Below, piece by piece: positions 27,223 through 36,196 of a stretch of DNA of 64,000 nt. How positions within the stretch are numbered: the first letter of the stretch is position 1; each line of letters opens with the position of its first letter. This DNA comes from Sulfuricurvum kujiense DSM 16994 (GTDB lineage: Bacteria > Campylobacterota > Campylobacteria > Campylobacterales > Sulfurimonadaceae), in contig NC_014762.1 of NCBI RefSeq assembly GCF_000183725.1, positions 434,001 through 498,000 on the forward strand. Reading direction: 5' to 3'. Position numbers and translations under genes: made by a program. The notes beneath the pieces were generated by a model that searched no databases, was not told the DNA's origin, and saw only the letters and a list, made by a program, of their open reading frames with translations.

Positions 27223-27546
27223 ATGAGGGGTTCGAATTTTGTCTATTTTCTAACAATACAGGGGTTTTTTGTCGGTATTGTTTTTGGAATACTGCAATCG
27301 GATTCTGCTGAGAATTTTTTGGGATGGGTCATTTTGATTAGTCTCTTTTTTTACCTTTTCGCCCATTTGTGTGTCGGGTTCTTTTTCCAGTCATTGGGAG
27401 TCAAGGCGCATAGCTTTCCGAAAAAAGCGCATGAGCATAATCTCGATTTCTTTGTACGTGAAATCAATAAGCGCGAGCAGTTTATCGACGCTTTTTATAC
27501 GCATAAATCAGAGTTGCTGGATGATCAGGGACGGGGGAAAGGATGA
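27223..27546 (+). CDS. Small two-TM membrane protein between flhG and fliA
   Basis: A 107-residue protein with two hydrophobic segments (about 8-24 and 34-55), then a charged C-terminal tail rich in Lys, Glu and His. AAGG lies just before the ATG. I do not recognise a characterised domain. A similar small integral membrane protein sits at the same place (flhG, membrane protein, fliA) in C. jejuni as I recall. It overlaps fliA by 4 bases, so translation is coupled. A role in motility is inferred from position only. Confidence 0.7.
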   Translation: MRGSNFVYFLTIQGFFVGIVFGILQSDSAENFLGWVILISLFFYLFAHLCVGFFFQSLGVKAHSFPKKAHEHNLDFFVREINKREQFIDAFYTHKSELLDDQGRGKG

Positions 27547-28235
27547 GCGGTACCAATGCCTATACGCAAGAGCTGAAACACCGTGAAGACCAATTGGCTA
27601 TCCAGTTTCTTCCGGCCGTTAAAGCGATGTCGTTTCGCTTGAAAGAACGGCTTCCCAGTTCGGTCGATTATATGGATTTGTGCGCCATCGGAACGGAAGA
27701 GTTGGTGAAACTGGCACGCCGCTATGATGAGAGCCAAAACGATTCGTTTTGGGGCTATGCCAAAACACGTGTTTACGGAGCAATGCTCGATTACCTAAGA
27801 TCACTCGATATGGTCAGCCGTTCCAGCCGCCGATTAATCAAAGAGATCGATCACGCGATTGAGGTCTATATGGCCGATCATGATGACGAACCCAGTGACA
27901 GTGAGCTTTCCGTTATTTTGGGAATCGAAGAAGATAAAGTGCGCGAAGCGCGTATCGCATCGGATATCTATACGGTCTTGCCGTTGGATGATCAGCTCGG
28001 GACCCCTGAAGAGGGGGGAATGTTGGAGCGGATGGAACATGAAGATCTGATCGAAGCGATTCAAGAGGTACTGATGACCTTTGAGGAGCGCGAACAGATT
28101 ATTATCCAGCTCTATTATTTTGAAGAACTCACCCTCAAAGAGATCAGTGAGATCGTCAATATTACCGAATCGAGGATTTCACAAATTCACAAATCGGTCA
28201 TTCGTCGAATTAAAGAAGCGGTAGGAGGGCAGTAA
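27543..28235 (+). CDS. fliA: FliA, sigma-28 factor
   Basis: A 230-residue flagellar sigma factor for late genes. Region 2 shows MSFRLKERLPSSVDYMDLCA and FWGYAKTRVYGAMLDYLRSL; region 4 shows EREQIIIQLYYFEELTLKEI and the SRISQIHKSVIRRIKEA helix-turn-helix. The start overlaps the preceding membrane protein gene, and the stop overlaps fliM by one base. flgM is not in this window. Confidence 0.96.
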   Translation: MSGTNAYTQELKHREDQLAIQFLPAVKAMSFRLKERLPSSVDYMDLCAIGTEELVKLARRYDESQNDSFWGYAKTRVYGAMLDYLRSLDMVSRSSRRLIKEIDHAIEVYMADHDDEPSDSELSVILGIEEDKVREARIASDIYTVLPLDDQLGTPEEGGMLERMEHEDLIEAIQEVLMTFEEREQIIIQLYYFEELTLKEISEIVNITESRISQIHKSVIRRIKEAVGGQ

Positions 28236-29329
28236 TGGCAGATATATTATCCCAAGAAGAGATTGATGCCCTTTTAGACGTAGTTGACGACGAAGGTGAC
28301 GGGTTATTAGAGACGACCGAAGAATCCCTTTATCCGCAGCGACAAATTACCCTTTACGATTTCAAACGTCCTAACCGTGTCTCGAAAGAGCAGCTTCGTG
28401 CTTTTAGAGGGATTCATGACAAGATGGCCCGCTCTATCGCATCGCAGATTTCGGCGATTATGCGCTCCATCGTTGAAATTCAGCTCCATTCGGTTGACCA
28501 GATGACGTACGGTGAGTTTTTGATGTCGCTCCCGAACCCGACCAGCTTTAACGTCTTTTCGATGAAACCGCTCGAAGGGAACGGTGTTTTGGAAATTAAC
28601 CCCTCCATCGCCTTCCCGATGCTGGACCGTATTCTCGGCGGAAAAGGGGAGCCTTTTGAAGCGAATCGGGAGTTTTCCGATATCGAGCTCTCCTTGTTCG
28701 AGACGATTTTACGGGTTATGATGGGGACACTCAGAGAAGCGTGGGGTCCGGTTACCGATCTCTATCCTCAGGTCGAATCGAAAGAATCCAGCCCGAACGT
28801 CGTTCAGATCGTAGCCCAAAATGAGATCGTCGTTATGGTCGTTATGGAAATCATCATCGGACACAGTTCGGGGATGATGAATATCTGTTATCCGGTTATC
28901 GCGTTGGAACCGGTACTGCCGAAGTTGGCGAGCCGTGATTTGATGCTTAATGAAACCAGTTCGAAAAAAAGCCGTAATCAGGAACTTCAGGTTCTTCTCG
29001 GGGGGGCTCATGTCAATGTTGAAGTGAACCTTGGGGAAGCGGAATTGAGTTTGCATGAATTGTTGGAATTAGGTGAGGGCGATATAATTCGTCTCAATAT
29101 TCCGGCAGATGATGTCGTCAATGTCAGTGTTGACGGAAAAGATCGTTTCGTCGGTCAGATGGGGCTGCGACGATTTAGAAAATCGATACAGATTACTTCA
29201 TTGATCGATACGGAAAAAGATGCGGTCAAACGTGCGCTTAAAGAGTTTGAGATGAAACGAAAAGCCCGTATCAGCGGGGTAAAAGAGATGATACGCGGAC
29301 CAATAGAAGAGGAGGATGAAGATGAGTGA
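28235..29329 (+). CDS. fliM: FliM, flagellar switch protein
   Basis: A 364-residue C-ring protein. The N-terminal CheY-binding motif DILSQEEIDALL (residues 3-14) is intact, the CheC-like middle domain spans about 45-230, and the C-terminal FliN-like domain spans about 240-330. An acidic tail ends with EEEDEDE. It binds CheY-P to switch rotation. It overlaps fliY by 8 bases. Confidence 0.97.
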   Translation: MADILSQEEIDALLDVVDDEGDGLLETTEESLYPQRQITLYDFKRPNRVSKEQLRAFRGIHDKMARSIASQISAIMRSIVEIQLHSVDQMTYGEFLMSLPNPTSFNVFSMKPLEGNGVLEINPSIAFPMLDRILGGKGEPFEANREFSDIELSLFETILRVMMGTLREAWGPVTDLYPQVESKESSPNVVQIVAQNEIVVMVVMEIIIGHSSGMMNICYPVIALEPVLPKLASRDLMLNETSSKKSRNQELQVLLGGAHVNVEVNLGEAELSLHELLELGEGDIIRLNIPADDVVNVSVDGKDRFVGQMGLRRFRKSIQITSLIDTEKDAVKRALKEFEMKRKARISGVKEMIRGPIEEEDEDE

Positions 29330-30188
29330 TTTTCCCGGAGTATTTGCAACTGAAGCTGTTGCCACGATAGAGGGATTGACGGGTCAGACTCCTACGATTA
29401 CACTTAAGGAGGCGGAAGAAATTTCGATCATCTCCAATGTCATCCCCCCTATTGCACAAATTCATGTGAGTTTCAGCGGGGCGGCGGCAGGACGCGGTAT
29501 CGTGATGATGCCTCCTCAGCTCGCGACAGCGCTCGGAGACATGATGCTCGGCGGTGATGGGGAAGCTCAGGATACGATGTCGGATGAGGATATGGATGCG
29601 GCAAAAGAGATCGTTTCCAATATCGTCGGGGCGATGAGCACCACATTGGCATCCCAAAAAGAGCTTCCGAAGTTTACGATTAAGCCCGAACGTGCGGAAT
29701 TTATTCCCGAAAGCGGAGAAGTCAATCTTGACGGGTATGCGAAAATGTTCGTTTTCACCTTTGCGCTGGGGCATATCAATTCATTAATGATGCTGGCGAT
29801 AGACTCAACGATCAATGAAGCATTGACGGGAGAAAAAGCGGCTCCTGCACCTGCGAGCAACAGCAGTAATATTTTTGATGCTCCTTCTTCTTCCGTACCG
29901 GCCGTTAAACTGGATGAAGGAGAGATGAAAAATATCGGTTTGATTATGGGGGTAAAGCTTCCGGTGCGGGTTCGGATCGGAAAGAAAAAAATGCTTCTCA
30001 AAGATGTCCTCAGCATGGATATCGGTTCGGTAATCGAGCTGAATCAGCTTGCCAATGATCCGCTTGACATTTTAGTGGATGATCATGTCATTGCACAGGG
30101 TGAAGTTGTTATCGTGGATGGAAATTTCGGTGTTCAAATCACCTCTATCGGAACCAAGCGAGATCGATTGAATAAATTAAAAGGATAA
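29322..30188 (+). CDS. fliY: FliY, flagellar switch protein with FliN-like C-terminus
   Basis: A 288-residue protein. The start ATG 29322 has GAAGAGGAGG six bases upstream; ATG 29316 directly abuts that site. The N-terminal and middle part is CheC-like but the pattern DAAKEIVSNIVGA has one extra residue before Asn, so phosphatase activity is doubtful. The C-terminal FliN domain (about 205-288) has IMGVKLPVRVRIGKKKMLL and the LNQLANDPLDILVD motif. It shares the C-ring with FliM. Confidence 0.92.
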   Translation: MSDFPGVFATEAVATIEGLTGQTPTITLKEAEEISIISNVIPPIAQIHVSFSGAAAGRGIVMMPPQLATALGDMMLGGDGEAQDTMSDEDMDAAKEIVSNIVGAMSTTLASQKELPKFTIKPERAEFIPESGEVNLDGYAKMFVFTFALGHINSLMMLAIDSTINEALTGEKAAPAPASNSSNIFDAPSSSVPAVKLDEGEMKNIGLIMGVKLPVRVRIGKKKMLLKDVLSMDIGSVIELNQLANDPLDILVDDHVIAQGEVVIVDGNFGVQITSIGTKRDRLNKLKG

Positions 30189-30190
30189 GA

Positions 30191-30979
30191 ATGGCGCGTC
30201 GACATGGCAAAACAAAAGAGTACGAAAGCAGCCGCTATGTCAAAGATATCAAATCAGCGGATGTTTGGAGTGTTTTTAAAATAATTGCCGATTTTGTCCA
30301 GGGATTTGATGAATTAGGAGATTTAGGACCTTCAGTAACCATTTTCGGAAGTGCCCGTTTGGATGAAAATCATCCGTACTACACCCAAGCGATGACATTG
30401 GCAAATATGCTTGGAGAGAAGGGGTATAACGTTATTACCGGCGGAGGACCGGGGATTATGGAAGCGGCAAATCGCGGAGCGTATGAGGTCGAAACCGTAG
30501 AGTCGATAGGGCTTAATATCGAACTGGCTACCGAACAGCAACCCAACCCTTATATTACCAAAGGGCAGAGTTTTGACTACTTTTTTTCCCGAAAAGTAAT
30601 GCTCGTTAAATACTCGATGGCGTATGTTATTTTTCCCGGAGGGTTCGGGACACTCGATGAAATGTTTGAAGCGTTGACTTTGATTCAAACCCGTAAAGTA
30701 TGGGGCGTCCGTTTATTCGTCGTAGGGACGGAGTTTTATGCTCCGTTATTACAATTTATCGAAGATAAAATGTTGGCTGAGGGGATGATCGACGATAAAG
30801 ACGTTCAACTTATCAATTTGACAGATGATTTGGACTTTGTTGTCCGAGAGATTGAAAAATCGCTTATATCTCAAATACATACAATGGAGAAAGAGGGGCT
30901 GACCGATACGAAGTATTATAAAGCGTTGACTTCCCATGTGGATGAAACACACTCTTATGCAGGACAAGGAAGCAGTTAG
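30191..30979 (+). CDS. LOG-family nucleotide 5'-monophosphate phosphoribohydrolase
   Basis: A 262-residue Rossmann-fold protein. The LOG motif PGGFGTLDEMFE near 151 and the FGSARLDENHPYY and VITGGGPGIMEAANRGA segments are clear. Relatives release bases from nucleoside monophosphates (for example cytokinin activation or purine recycling). The natural substrate here is unknown. It lies 2 bases after fliY and overlaps mnmA by one base (TAGTG). Confidence 0.88.
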   Translation: MARRHGKTKEYESSRYVKDIKSADVWSVFKIIADFVQGFDELGDLGPSVTIFGSARLDENHPYYTQAMTLANMLGEKGYNVITGGGPGIMEAANRGAYEVETVESIGLNIELATEQQPNPYITKGQSFDYFFSRKVMLVKYSMAYVIFPGGFGTLDEMFEALTLIQTRKVWGVRLFVVGTEFYAPLLQFIEDKMLAEGMIDDKDVQLINLTDDLDFVVREIEKSLISQIHTMEKEGLTDTKYYKALTSHVDETHSYAGQGSS

Positions 30980-31998
30980 TGGGTAAAAAAGTACTGATCG
31001 GGATGAGCGGCGGGGTTGATTCGACCGTTTCGACATTGTTGCTCAAAGAACAAGGGTATGACGTGGAGGGAGTCTATATGAAACTTCACTCCAAGCCCGG
31101 CTATCATGAGATTCATCAGGCCCGCGCGCAGAGGGCGGCGGATTTTGCCGGAGTAAAACTCCATATCCTTGACCTTCAAGAAGAGTTTAACGCAAAAGTT
31201 TTTACTCCGTTTATCGAAACGTACAAAGAGGGAAAAACCCCGAATCCGTGTGCATTATGCAACCGTAACATCAAATTCGGCGCGATGGTTGCCTATGCGG
31301 ATTCGATCGGTGCCGATTATGTGGCAACGGGACACTACATCCGGCATGACGGACAGTATCTTCTCCAGGCACACGATGATACGAAAGATCAAAGCTATTT
31401 TCTCTTCTACATCGATCCGGCACTGGTTCCGAGATTGCTGTTTCCGTTGGGAGAACGCCATAAAAGCGATATCAAAGCCTATGCCGCAGGAATAGAGGGG
31501 TTGGAGTCGTTTGCGTCGCAAAGCGAATCGAGCGAAATATGTTTTGTTGAAACAACCTACATGGATGTATTAAAGCCCTATGTTCCCGTCGATCAAGAGG
31601 GAGAAGTCCTTAACCTTGAAGGCAAAGTCGTCGGCAAACACAAAGGGTACATGCACTATACGATCGGAAAACGTAAAGGGTTCAGCGTCCACGGCGCACA
31701 CGACCCCCATTTTGTCGTCGAGATCAAACCCGAAATAAATCAAATCGTCGTAGGGACACGTGAAGATTTGGAGTGCCATCGTGTCGAATTGGAACGGGTG
31801 AATATGTTTGATTCCCGCACCGAGTTCGAATGTGACGTAAAACTCCGCTATCGTACTACGGCCGTGCGCTGTAGTGTTAAAATCGACGGTGACCATGCAA
31901 CGGTTGAGTTGCATGAACCGGTATTGGGCGTTGCCTCCGGACAGGCGGGTGTCTTTTACGATGGAGAAAAGTTACTCGGCGGCGGGTGGATCGTTTAG
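30979..31998 (+). CDS. mnmA: MnmA, tRNA 2-thiouridylase
   Basis: A 339-residue ATP-pyrophosphatase that thiolates U34 in tRNA for Lys, Glu and Gln. It uses a GTG start in a one-base overlap with the LOG gene. The PP-loop GMSGGVDSTVS is near 8, and the two catalytic cysteines are in NPCALCNRNIKFG near 92 and SSEICFVE near 190. A structured repeat follows the stop and may act as its terminator. Confidence 0.96.
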   Translation: MGKKVLIGMSGGVDSTVSTLLLKEQGYDVEGVYMKLHSKPGYHEIHQARAQRAADFAGVKLHILDLQEEFNAKVFTPFIETYKEGKTPNPCALCNRNIKFGAMVAYADSIGADYVATGHYIRHDGQYLLQAHDDTKDQSYFLFYIDPALVPRLLFPLGERHKSDIKAYAAGIEGLESFASQSESSEICFVETTYMDVLKPYVPVDQEGEVLNLEGKVVGKHKGYMHYTIGKRKGFSVHGAHDPHFVVEIKPEINQIVVGTREDLECHRVELERVNMFDSRTEFECDVKLRYRTTAVRCSVKIDGDHATVELHEPVLGVASGQAGVFYDGEKLLGGGWIV

Positions 31999-32011
31999 AA
32001 TTTAAACAAAA

Positions 32012-32126
32012 GCCCTCTTACCACACCAAGAGCAAGGTCGCGTGCAGAAGTGCACGGGCGAACCGCCAGCGATTTGGTGAGAGGGCGATTTTCTTTTGTT
32101 TCTTTTCTTATGAAAAAGAAAAGAAA
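32012..32126 (+). repeat. Structured three-hairpin repeat, copy A
   Basis: P1 pairs GCCCTCTTACCA (32012-32023) with TGGTGAGAGGGC (32075-32086), 12 pairs with one G-T. Inside it, P2 pairs CGTGCA (32041-32046) with TGCACG (32051-32056) around a GAAG loop. A T-rich linker (GATTTTCTTTTGTT) leads to P3, about 11 pairs (32099-32109 with 32116-32126). The order and loop match copies B and C, while the stem sequences differ. In this orientation P1 plus the T-run could terminate mnmA. Confidence 0.8.
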
Positions 32127-32147
32127 GAGAAGATACAAGGATAAAAT

Positions 32148-33377
32148 ATGACATCCAAAAAGAAAATTGTTGCAGCCGGGATCATCGGCAACGTCATAGA
32201 ATACTACGATTTCGCCCTTATCGGTTTTTTGGCCGTGATGATGGGGAACCTCTTTTTCCCCTCGCATGACCCTTTCCTCTCCTTATTAGGTTCTTTCGGT
32301 GCCTTTGCCGCAGGGATGATTATGCGTCCGGTCGGCGCATTGATTTTCGGACACATCGGTGATCGTGTCAGTCGGCGTACGGCATTGATGAGCTCGCTTT
32401 TGATGATGGCGCTCCCTACCTTTCTTATCGGTTTTTTGCCGACGTATGCGCAAATCGGGATTTTGGCTCCGATCCTTTTGGTATTGCTTCGTATGATCCA
32501 GGGACTCTCCGTCGGAGGAGAATACGCCAGCTCCATCGTCTATTTGGTTGAGCAGTCCGCACCGGATCATCAGAATCTCTACGGCTCGTTTGTCTCCGTC
32601 GGAGCTAAAATCGGAATGGCGTTGGGATCGGGATTTTGCGGGGCCTTGTTGTGGTATATCGGTGGCGATGCGATGGGTGAATGGGGTTGGAGAATACCGT
32701 TTTGGGCGAGTATTATTATTGCGGCAGCGGGGCTTTACCTGCGACGTAATCTAACCGATGATTATAGACCGAGTGAAGACAAAACCGTTCCGATCGTTGC
32801 CATTTTACGCCATCATCGCCGTGAGTTTTGGCAGTTTTTGACCATTGCATCGGCAATATGGGTATTTTACTATACCGTCTTTATTTATCTTCCCATCTGG
32901 CTAGAGGGGAGCGCGGGACTCAGCAAAGCCGAAGCGGGGCAGATTAATACTCTCTCTATTGTTGTCGGTGTAGTATTTATCCCGTTGATGGCTATGGTTG
33001 CGGATGTCATAGGTTCGCTTCGTCTGATGCGCTTAACCTCTATAACCCTCGCGATAAGCGTTTATCCTCTCTTTTATTGGATGAGCATCGGAGGTTTTTG
33101 GGGTGCATTGGCGGGGACGATCGGACTGGTAATTTTGCTTTGTGCGTTTCAGGCTCCCATCTTTGCTTCGACGGTGAATGCCCTGCATTATCACGGCTAT
33201 CGCGCATCGTTTACAGCGGTAATATTAGGGAGTGCCGCAGGGATAGTAGGCGGAATTACACCTGCTCTTATGACATCCATCACAGAGTATAGCGGCAACC
33301 CTTTCGCCCCCTCTTATCTTATTGCGGCCGCTTCGCTGATGGGGGGGTGGGGTATTCTTAGAAATGTACGGGCTTGA
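32148..33377 (+). CDS. MFS transporter, metabolite:H+ symporter (MHS/ProP-like)
   Basis: A 409-residue inner-membrane transporter with about 12 hydrophobic segments. MHS-type signatures are GNVIEYYDFALIGF near 14, FGHIGDRVSRRTAL near 66 and RMIQGLSVGGEYASS near 115. Relatives carry dicarboxylates, osmolytes or amino acids with protons; the substrate cannot be read from sequence. It is shorter at the C-terminus than ProP (500) and lacks its coiled coil. It faces the carbonic anhydrase gene, with which its 3' end overlaps by 20 bases. Confidence 0.85.
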   Translation: MTSKKKIVAAGIIGNVIEYYDFALIGFLAVMMGNLFFPSHDPFLSLLGSFGAFAAGMIMRPVGALIFGHIGDRVSRRTALMSSLLMMALPTFLIGFLPTYAQIGILAPILLVLLRMIQGLSVGGEYASSIVYLVEQSAPDHQNLYGSFVSVGAKIGMALGSGFCGALLWYIGGDAMGEWGWRIPFWASIIIAAAGLYLRRNLTDDYRPSEDKTVPIVAILRHHRREFWQFLTIASAIWVFYYTVFIYLPIWLEGSAGLSKAEAGQINTLSIVVGVVFIPLMAMVADVIGSLRLMRLTSITLAISVYPLFYWMSIGGFWGALAGTIGLVILLCAFQAPIFASTVNALHYHGYRASFTAVILGSAAGIVGGITPALMTSITEYSGNPFAPSYLIAAASLMGGWGILRNVRA

Positions 33378-34119
33378 AGAGCGATTTCATTAAGGGATAG
33401 TCCATCATTTTCCCCGGATTGCTTTCTCCATTGATGTTGACGATTTTGAGGCGTCCGTAGCCGTTATTGAAATCATTGGCCAAATCATAGACAACACCGA
33501 CGATGGTGAGTTTTCCGCTCTCCACATCCCCTTTAAACTCTTTTTGTGCGTAATACACCTGTTGATTGATATTGCTGACAACGGCGGCAAGCCATTTGGC
33601 TTCCTCCGTCCCCATCATTGATGTTTTTCGTACGGCTAGTGAGAGAGAATCGAGCTCTTTGATGATGTGCGGCCCCTCGGAAGAGTAATCGCCCAGAGCC
33701 GCCTTAATCGCTCCGCAGCGCGAATGTCCGACGATGATGAGCAGCGGGGTATTGAGATGGCGTACACCGTATTCGACGCTCCCCATGTTGGAGCTGAACT
33801 GATTGCCGATATTACGGATAATAAAAAGATCATTTTCAGCCGTTGCGTCGAGGGCAGCACTTTGAAAACGGGAATCCGAGCATCCGATGACCGTGGCACG
33901 CGGATGTTGTCCGTTTTTCAGTTTTTCAAAGAAAGCGGAGCCCTGATGATTGACGTAATAGTCGTTTTGGGAGATGACTTCGGCGAACATCTTTTGTGCT
34001 ATTTCCTGCAGCTCTTGGGTATTGGGGGCGGCATGGGCTGAAGAAGCTTCTGCTGAATTGGCCAAAAGCAGCGAACTTGAGGTGAGGGCAAAAAATTTGA
34101 GAAAGGTCCGCTTATCCAT
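33358..34119 (-). CDS. Exported beta-class carbonic anhydrase
   Basis: A 253-residue zinc enzyme interconverting CO2 and bicarbonate. The start is ATG 34119 with AAGGATG upstream; ATG 34128 abuts that site. The zinc ligands Cys80 (GCSDSR), His132 and Cys135 (GHSRCG) and the catalytic Asp82-Arg84 pair are present. The N-terminus (KRTFLKFFALTSSSLLLA) is a Tat-like signal with Lys-Arg in place of Arg-Arg, so export of a folded enzyme to the periplasm is likely. It ends inside the 3' end of the transporter gene on the other strand. Confidence 0.9.
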   Translation of the reverse strand: MDKRTFLKFFALTSSSLLLANSAEASSAHAAPNTQELQEIAQKMFAEVISQNDYYVNHQGSAFFEKLKNGQHPRATVIGCSDSRFQSAALDATAENDLFIIRNIGNQFSSNMGSVEYGVRHLNTPLLIIVGHSRCGAIKAALGDYSSEGPHIIKELDSLSLAVRKTSMMGTEEAKWLAAVVSNINQQVYYAQKEFKGDVESGKLTIVGVVYDLANDFNNGYGRLKIVNINGESNPGKMMDYPLMKSLFKPVHF

Positions 34120-34163
34120 TGTACACATCCTTTATCTCTAGATAAAAGCAGTGTACCACAAAT

Positions 34164-35027
34164 TTAAAACGTTATAGACTCATTTTTTTCGGTACCGTTT
34201 GAAACCGGTACATCGATTTGCTCTTGGGGTGCCGTTTCTTCCGGGGCAGTTTGATCGAAAAGATCGGTGATACTTTGATTATTTTCTACAGCAGGGGATT
34301 CGCTTTCCCTCGGCGGTGTCATGACCTCTTTGAATTGAGGAATGACGATCCCTCTGCGTTTCATAATCTTGTAGATGATACGTGAACGGTTTTTGACGTA
34401 CTTTTGGCTCCCTGTCGGATCGTATTTGATCGGATTGGGCAGGACCGCCGCCAGACGCGCCGCTTCTTGTCCCGTCAGGTTTTTGGCGCTTTTATGGTAA
34501 TAATGGCGTGCCGCCGCTTCGATTCCGAATATACCGTCACCCCATTCAGCGACGTTGAGATAGATTTCCAAAATACGCCGTTTGGAGAGGGCATGTTCGA
34601 TCCGCCAGGTGATGATCGCCTCTTTGATTTTGCGTACCGGATTTTTGCTCGGAGAGAGGTAGAGATTTTTAGAGAGCTGCTGGCTGATGGTGCTTCCTCC
34701 GGCGACGGAGCCTTTTTTGAGACTCCGCTCCAGCGCCTGCTCCATCCCTGTTACGTCAAATCCGTCGTGATTCCAAAACTTGTCGTCTTCTCCGATTAAC
34801 ACCGCTTTGATCACGTTCGGGGAAATTTGTGACATGGAGACCCATTTTTGGGTGATTTCCATGTCCCGGTTTTCATCGGCCCACTCGTTTTGGCGGTATT
34901 CCATAAATGCGGTCGGTATAGGACGGATATCTTTGAGATCATCAATGTTGGGATAGATGAAATAGCGTCCGATGTCGATAGCCCCCGCCAGGAGTAAAAG
35001 GAGAAGGATAGTTTTGAGTTTTTGCAT
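34164..35027 (-). CDS. mtgA: MtgA, monofunctional peptidoglycan transglycosylase
   Basis: A 287-residue GT51 enzyme that polymerises lipid II in the periplasm. One N-terminal membrane segment (about 5-22) is followed by the catalytic region: EDDKFWNHDGFD near 77 with the key Glu, GGSTISQQLSKNLYLSP near 111, and KRRILEIYLNVAEWGDGIFG near 147. The C-terminal 50 residues are a Pro/Glu-rich tail beyond the usual MtgA length. The next gene downstream on this strand is the beta-carbonic anhydrase. Confidence 0.92.
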   Translation of the reverse strand: MQKLKTILLLLLLAGAIDIGRYFIYPNIDDLKDIRPIPTAFMEYRQNEWADENRDMEITQKWVSMSQISPNVIKAVLIGEDDKFWNHDGFDVTGMEQALERSLKKGSVAGGSTISQQLSKNLYLSPSKNPVRKIKEAIITWRIEHALSKRRILEIYLNVAEWGDGIFGIEAAARHYYHKSAKNLTGQEAARLAAVLPNPIKYDPTGSQKYVKNRSRIIYKIMKRRGIVIPQFKEVMTPPRESESPAVENNQSITDLFDQTAPEETAPQEQIDVPVSNGTEKNESITF

Positions 35028-35028
35028 A

Positions 35029-35655
35029 TTAATGATCCGTATTTAGGGTAGGGAGATGCCACCCCTTGATATAGGCGGCGAGCCGCAGTGTGATGGCGAT
35101 AAAGGCTACAATCGCAACGCTCAGTGTCGACAACCCGATCACTGCCGAAAATACAAGGAGCAAAATCGAGACGATCAGTGCGATGGAACCGTAAAAATCG
35201 CTTACGAGTACGGCAGGGACCTGATTGATGAGGATATCACGCAGAACCCCTCCTCCAATTGCGGTGAGGAAGCTTAGGATAATAACACCGAAAAAATTGA
35301 ACCCTGCGTCAATCGCCAAAAGCGCTCCGGTGATACTGAATGCGACAAGACCGATCGTGTCGCTGATGACAAAAAGCCATTGTCGTTCAATCTGTTCCCG
35401 GTGGTAAAGACGAAAGGCGAAAGCGATGGCGATAGTGGTTAAGACGGTAATGGCAGGATAGTATTCGTTAAACGCAAACGGGGTTCGGTCCAAGATGACG
35501 TCACGGACTACTCCTCCGCCCAGTGCGGTAAGCGAAGCGGAGATAATTATGCCGAGGAGATCGAGGTTGCTGCGAACCCCTACAAGAAAACCGCTGAGTG
35601 CAAAGGCGATAATACCGAGAATGTCGGCAAAAACAACGAGATTAAATTCAGACAT
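35029..35655 (-). CDS. TRIC-like cation channel family protein (YicG/UPF0126)
   Basis: A 208-residue membrane protein with about seven segments. I choose ATG 35655, which overlaps the upstream gamma-carbonic anhydrase gene by 8 bases; longer in-frame starts lie inside that gene. The two internal repeats each carry the family motif GGGVxRD (GGGVVRDVI near 50, GGGVLRDIL near 136), as in trimeric intracellular cation channels. Bacterial members conduct K+ in vitro; the role here is unknown. Confidence 0.85.
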   Translation of the reverse strand: MSEFNLVVFADILGIIAFALSGFLVGVRSNLDLLGIIISASLTALGGGVVRDVILDRTPFAFNEYYPAITVLTTIAIAFAFRLYHREQIERQWLFVISDTIGLVAFSITGALLAIDAGFNFFGVIILSFLTAIGGGVLRDILINQVPAVLVSDFYGSIALIVSILLLVFSAVIGLSTLSVAIVAFIAITLRLAAYIKGWHLPTLNTDH

Positions 35656-36184
35656 TGGGTGCGCGGTAGTTTTCTTTAAAACTGACGTAGCGCTTTGCGG
35701 AAGCATACAGCTCGGCAACCTCTTCATCGGTAAGCTCACGAACCACTTTTGCAGGGCTTCCCATGATTAAAGAGCGGGGAGGGAATACTTTGTTTTTAGT
35801 CACCAGCGCTCCCGCGCCGACGATCGATTCTTTCCCGATGACGGCACCGTCCAAGATTGTCGCACTCATTCCGATCAGACACGCATCTTCGATGGTGCAG
35901 CCGTGCAGCATGACGCGATGGCCGACGGTAACATCGTTGCCGATGATGGTAGGGTAACCGTCGCTCATATCGTCGCGCTTGTGATGGGTGACATGTACCA
36001 TACTCAAATCCTGGATATTGCTGCGATCCCCGATCTTAATATAGTGGACGTCTCCGCGAACGACGCATCCGAACCAGATACTGACGTCTTCTCCCATTGA
36101 TACCCGTCCGATGACATCGGCGGAGGGGGCGATCCAGACCCGCTCTTTCATATCCGGAGTATAGTGTAGATAATTAGCGATCAT
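35648..36184 (-). CDS. Gamma-carbonic anhydrase-like hexapeptide protein (YrdA-type)
   Basis: A 178-residue left-handed beta-helix protein. Hexapeptide repeats run from about 20 to 150. The zinc-ligand histidines of the family appear in SMVHVTHHKRD near 63-68 and GHRVMLHGC near 88-94. The family includes true CO2/bicarbonate enzymes and inactive homologues, so activity is not assured. It is 12 bases after ppk1 and overlaps the TRIC-like gene. Confidence 0.85.
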   Translation of the reverse strand: MIANYLHYTPDMKERVWIAPSADVIGRVSMGEDVSIWFGCVVRGDVHYIKIGDRSNIQDLSMVHVTHHKRDDMSDGYPTIIGNDVTVGHRVMLHGCTIEDACLIGMSATILDGAVIGKESIVGAGALVTKNKVFPPRSLIMGSPAKVVRELTDEEVAELYASAKRYVSFKENYRAPNV

Positions 36185-36196
36185 GGAAATCCTTGA

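Noticed and set aside
29322-30188. FliY as a working CheY-P phosphatase
   Set aside because: The pattern is D-x3-E-x3-N with one extra residue, so the catalytic spacing of CheC is not met. It is kept as a switch protein only.
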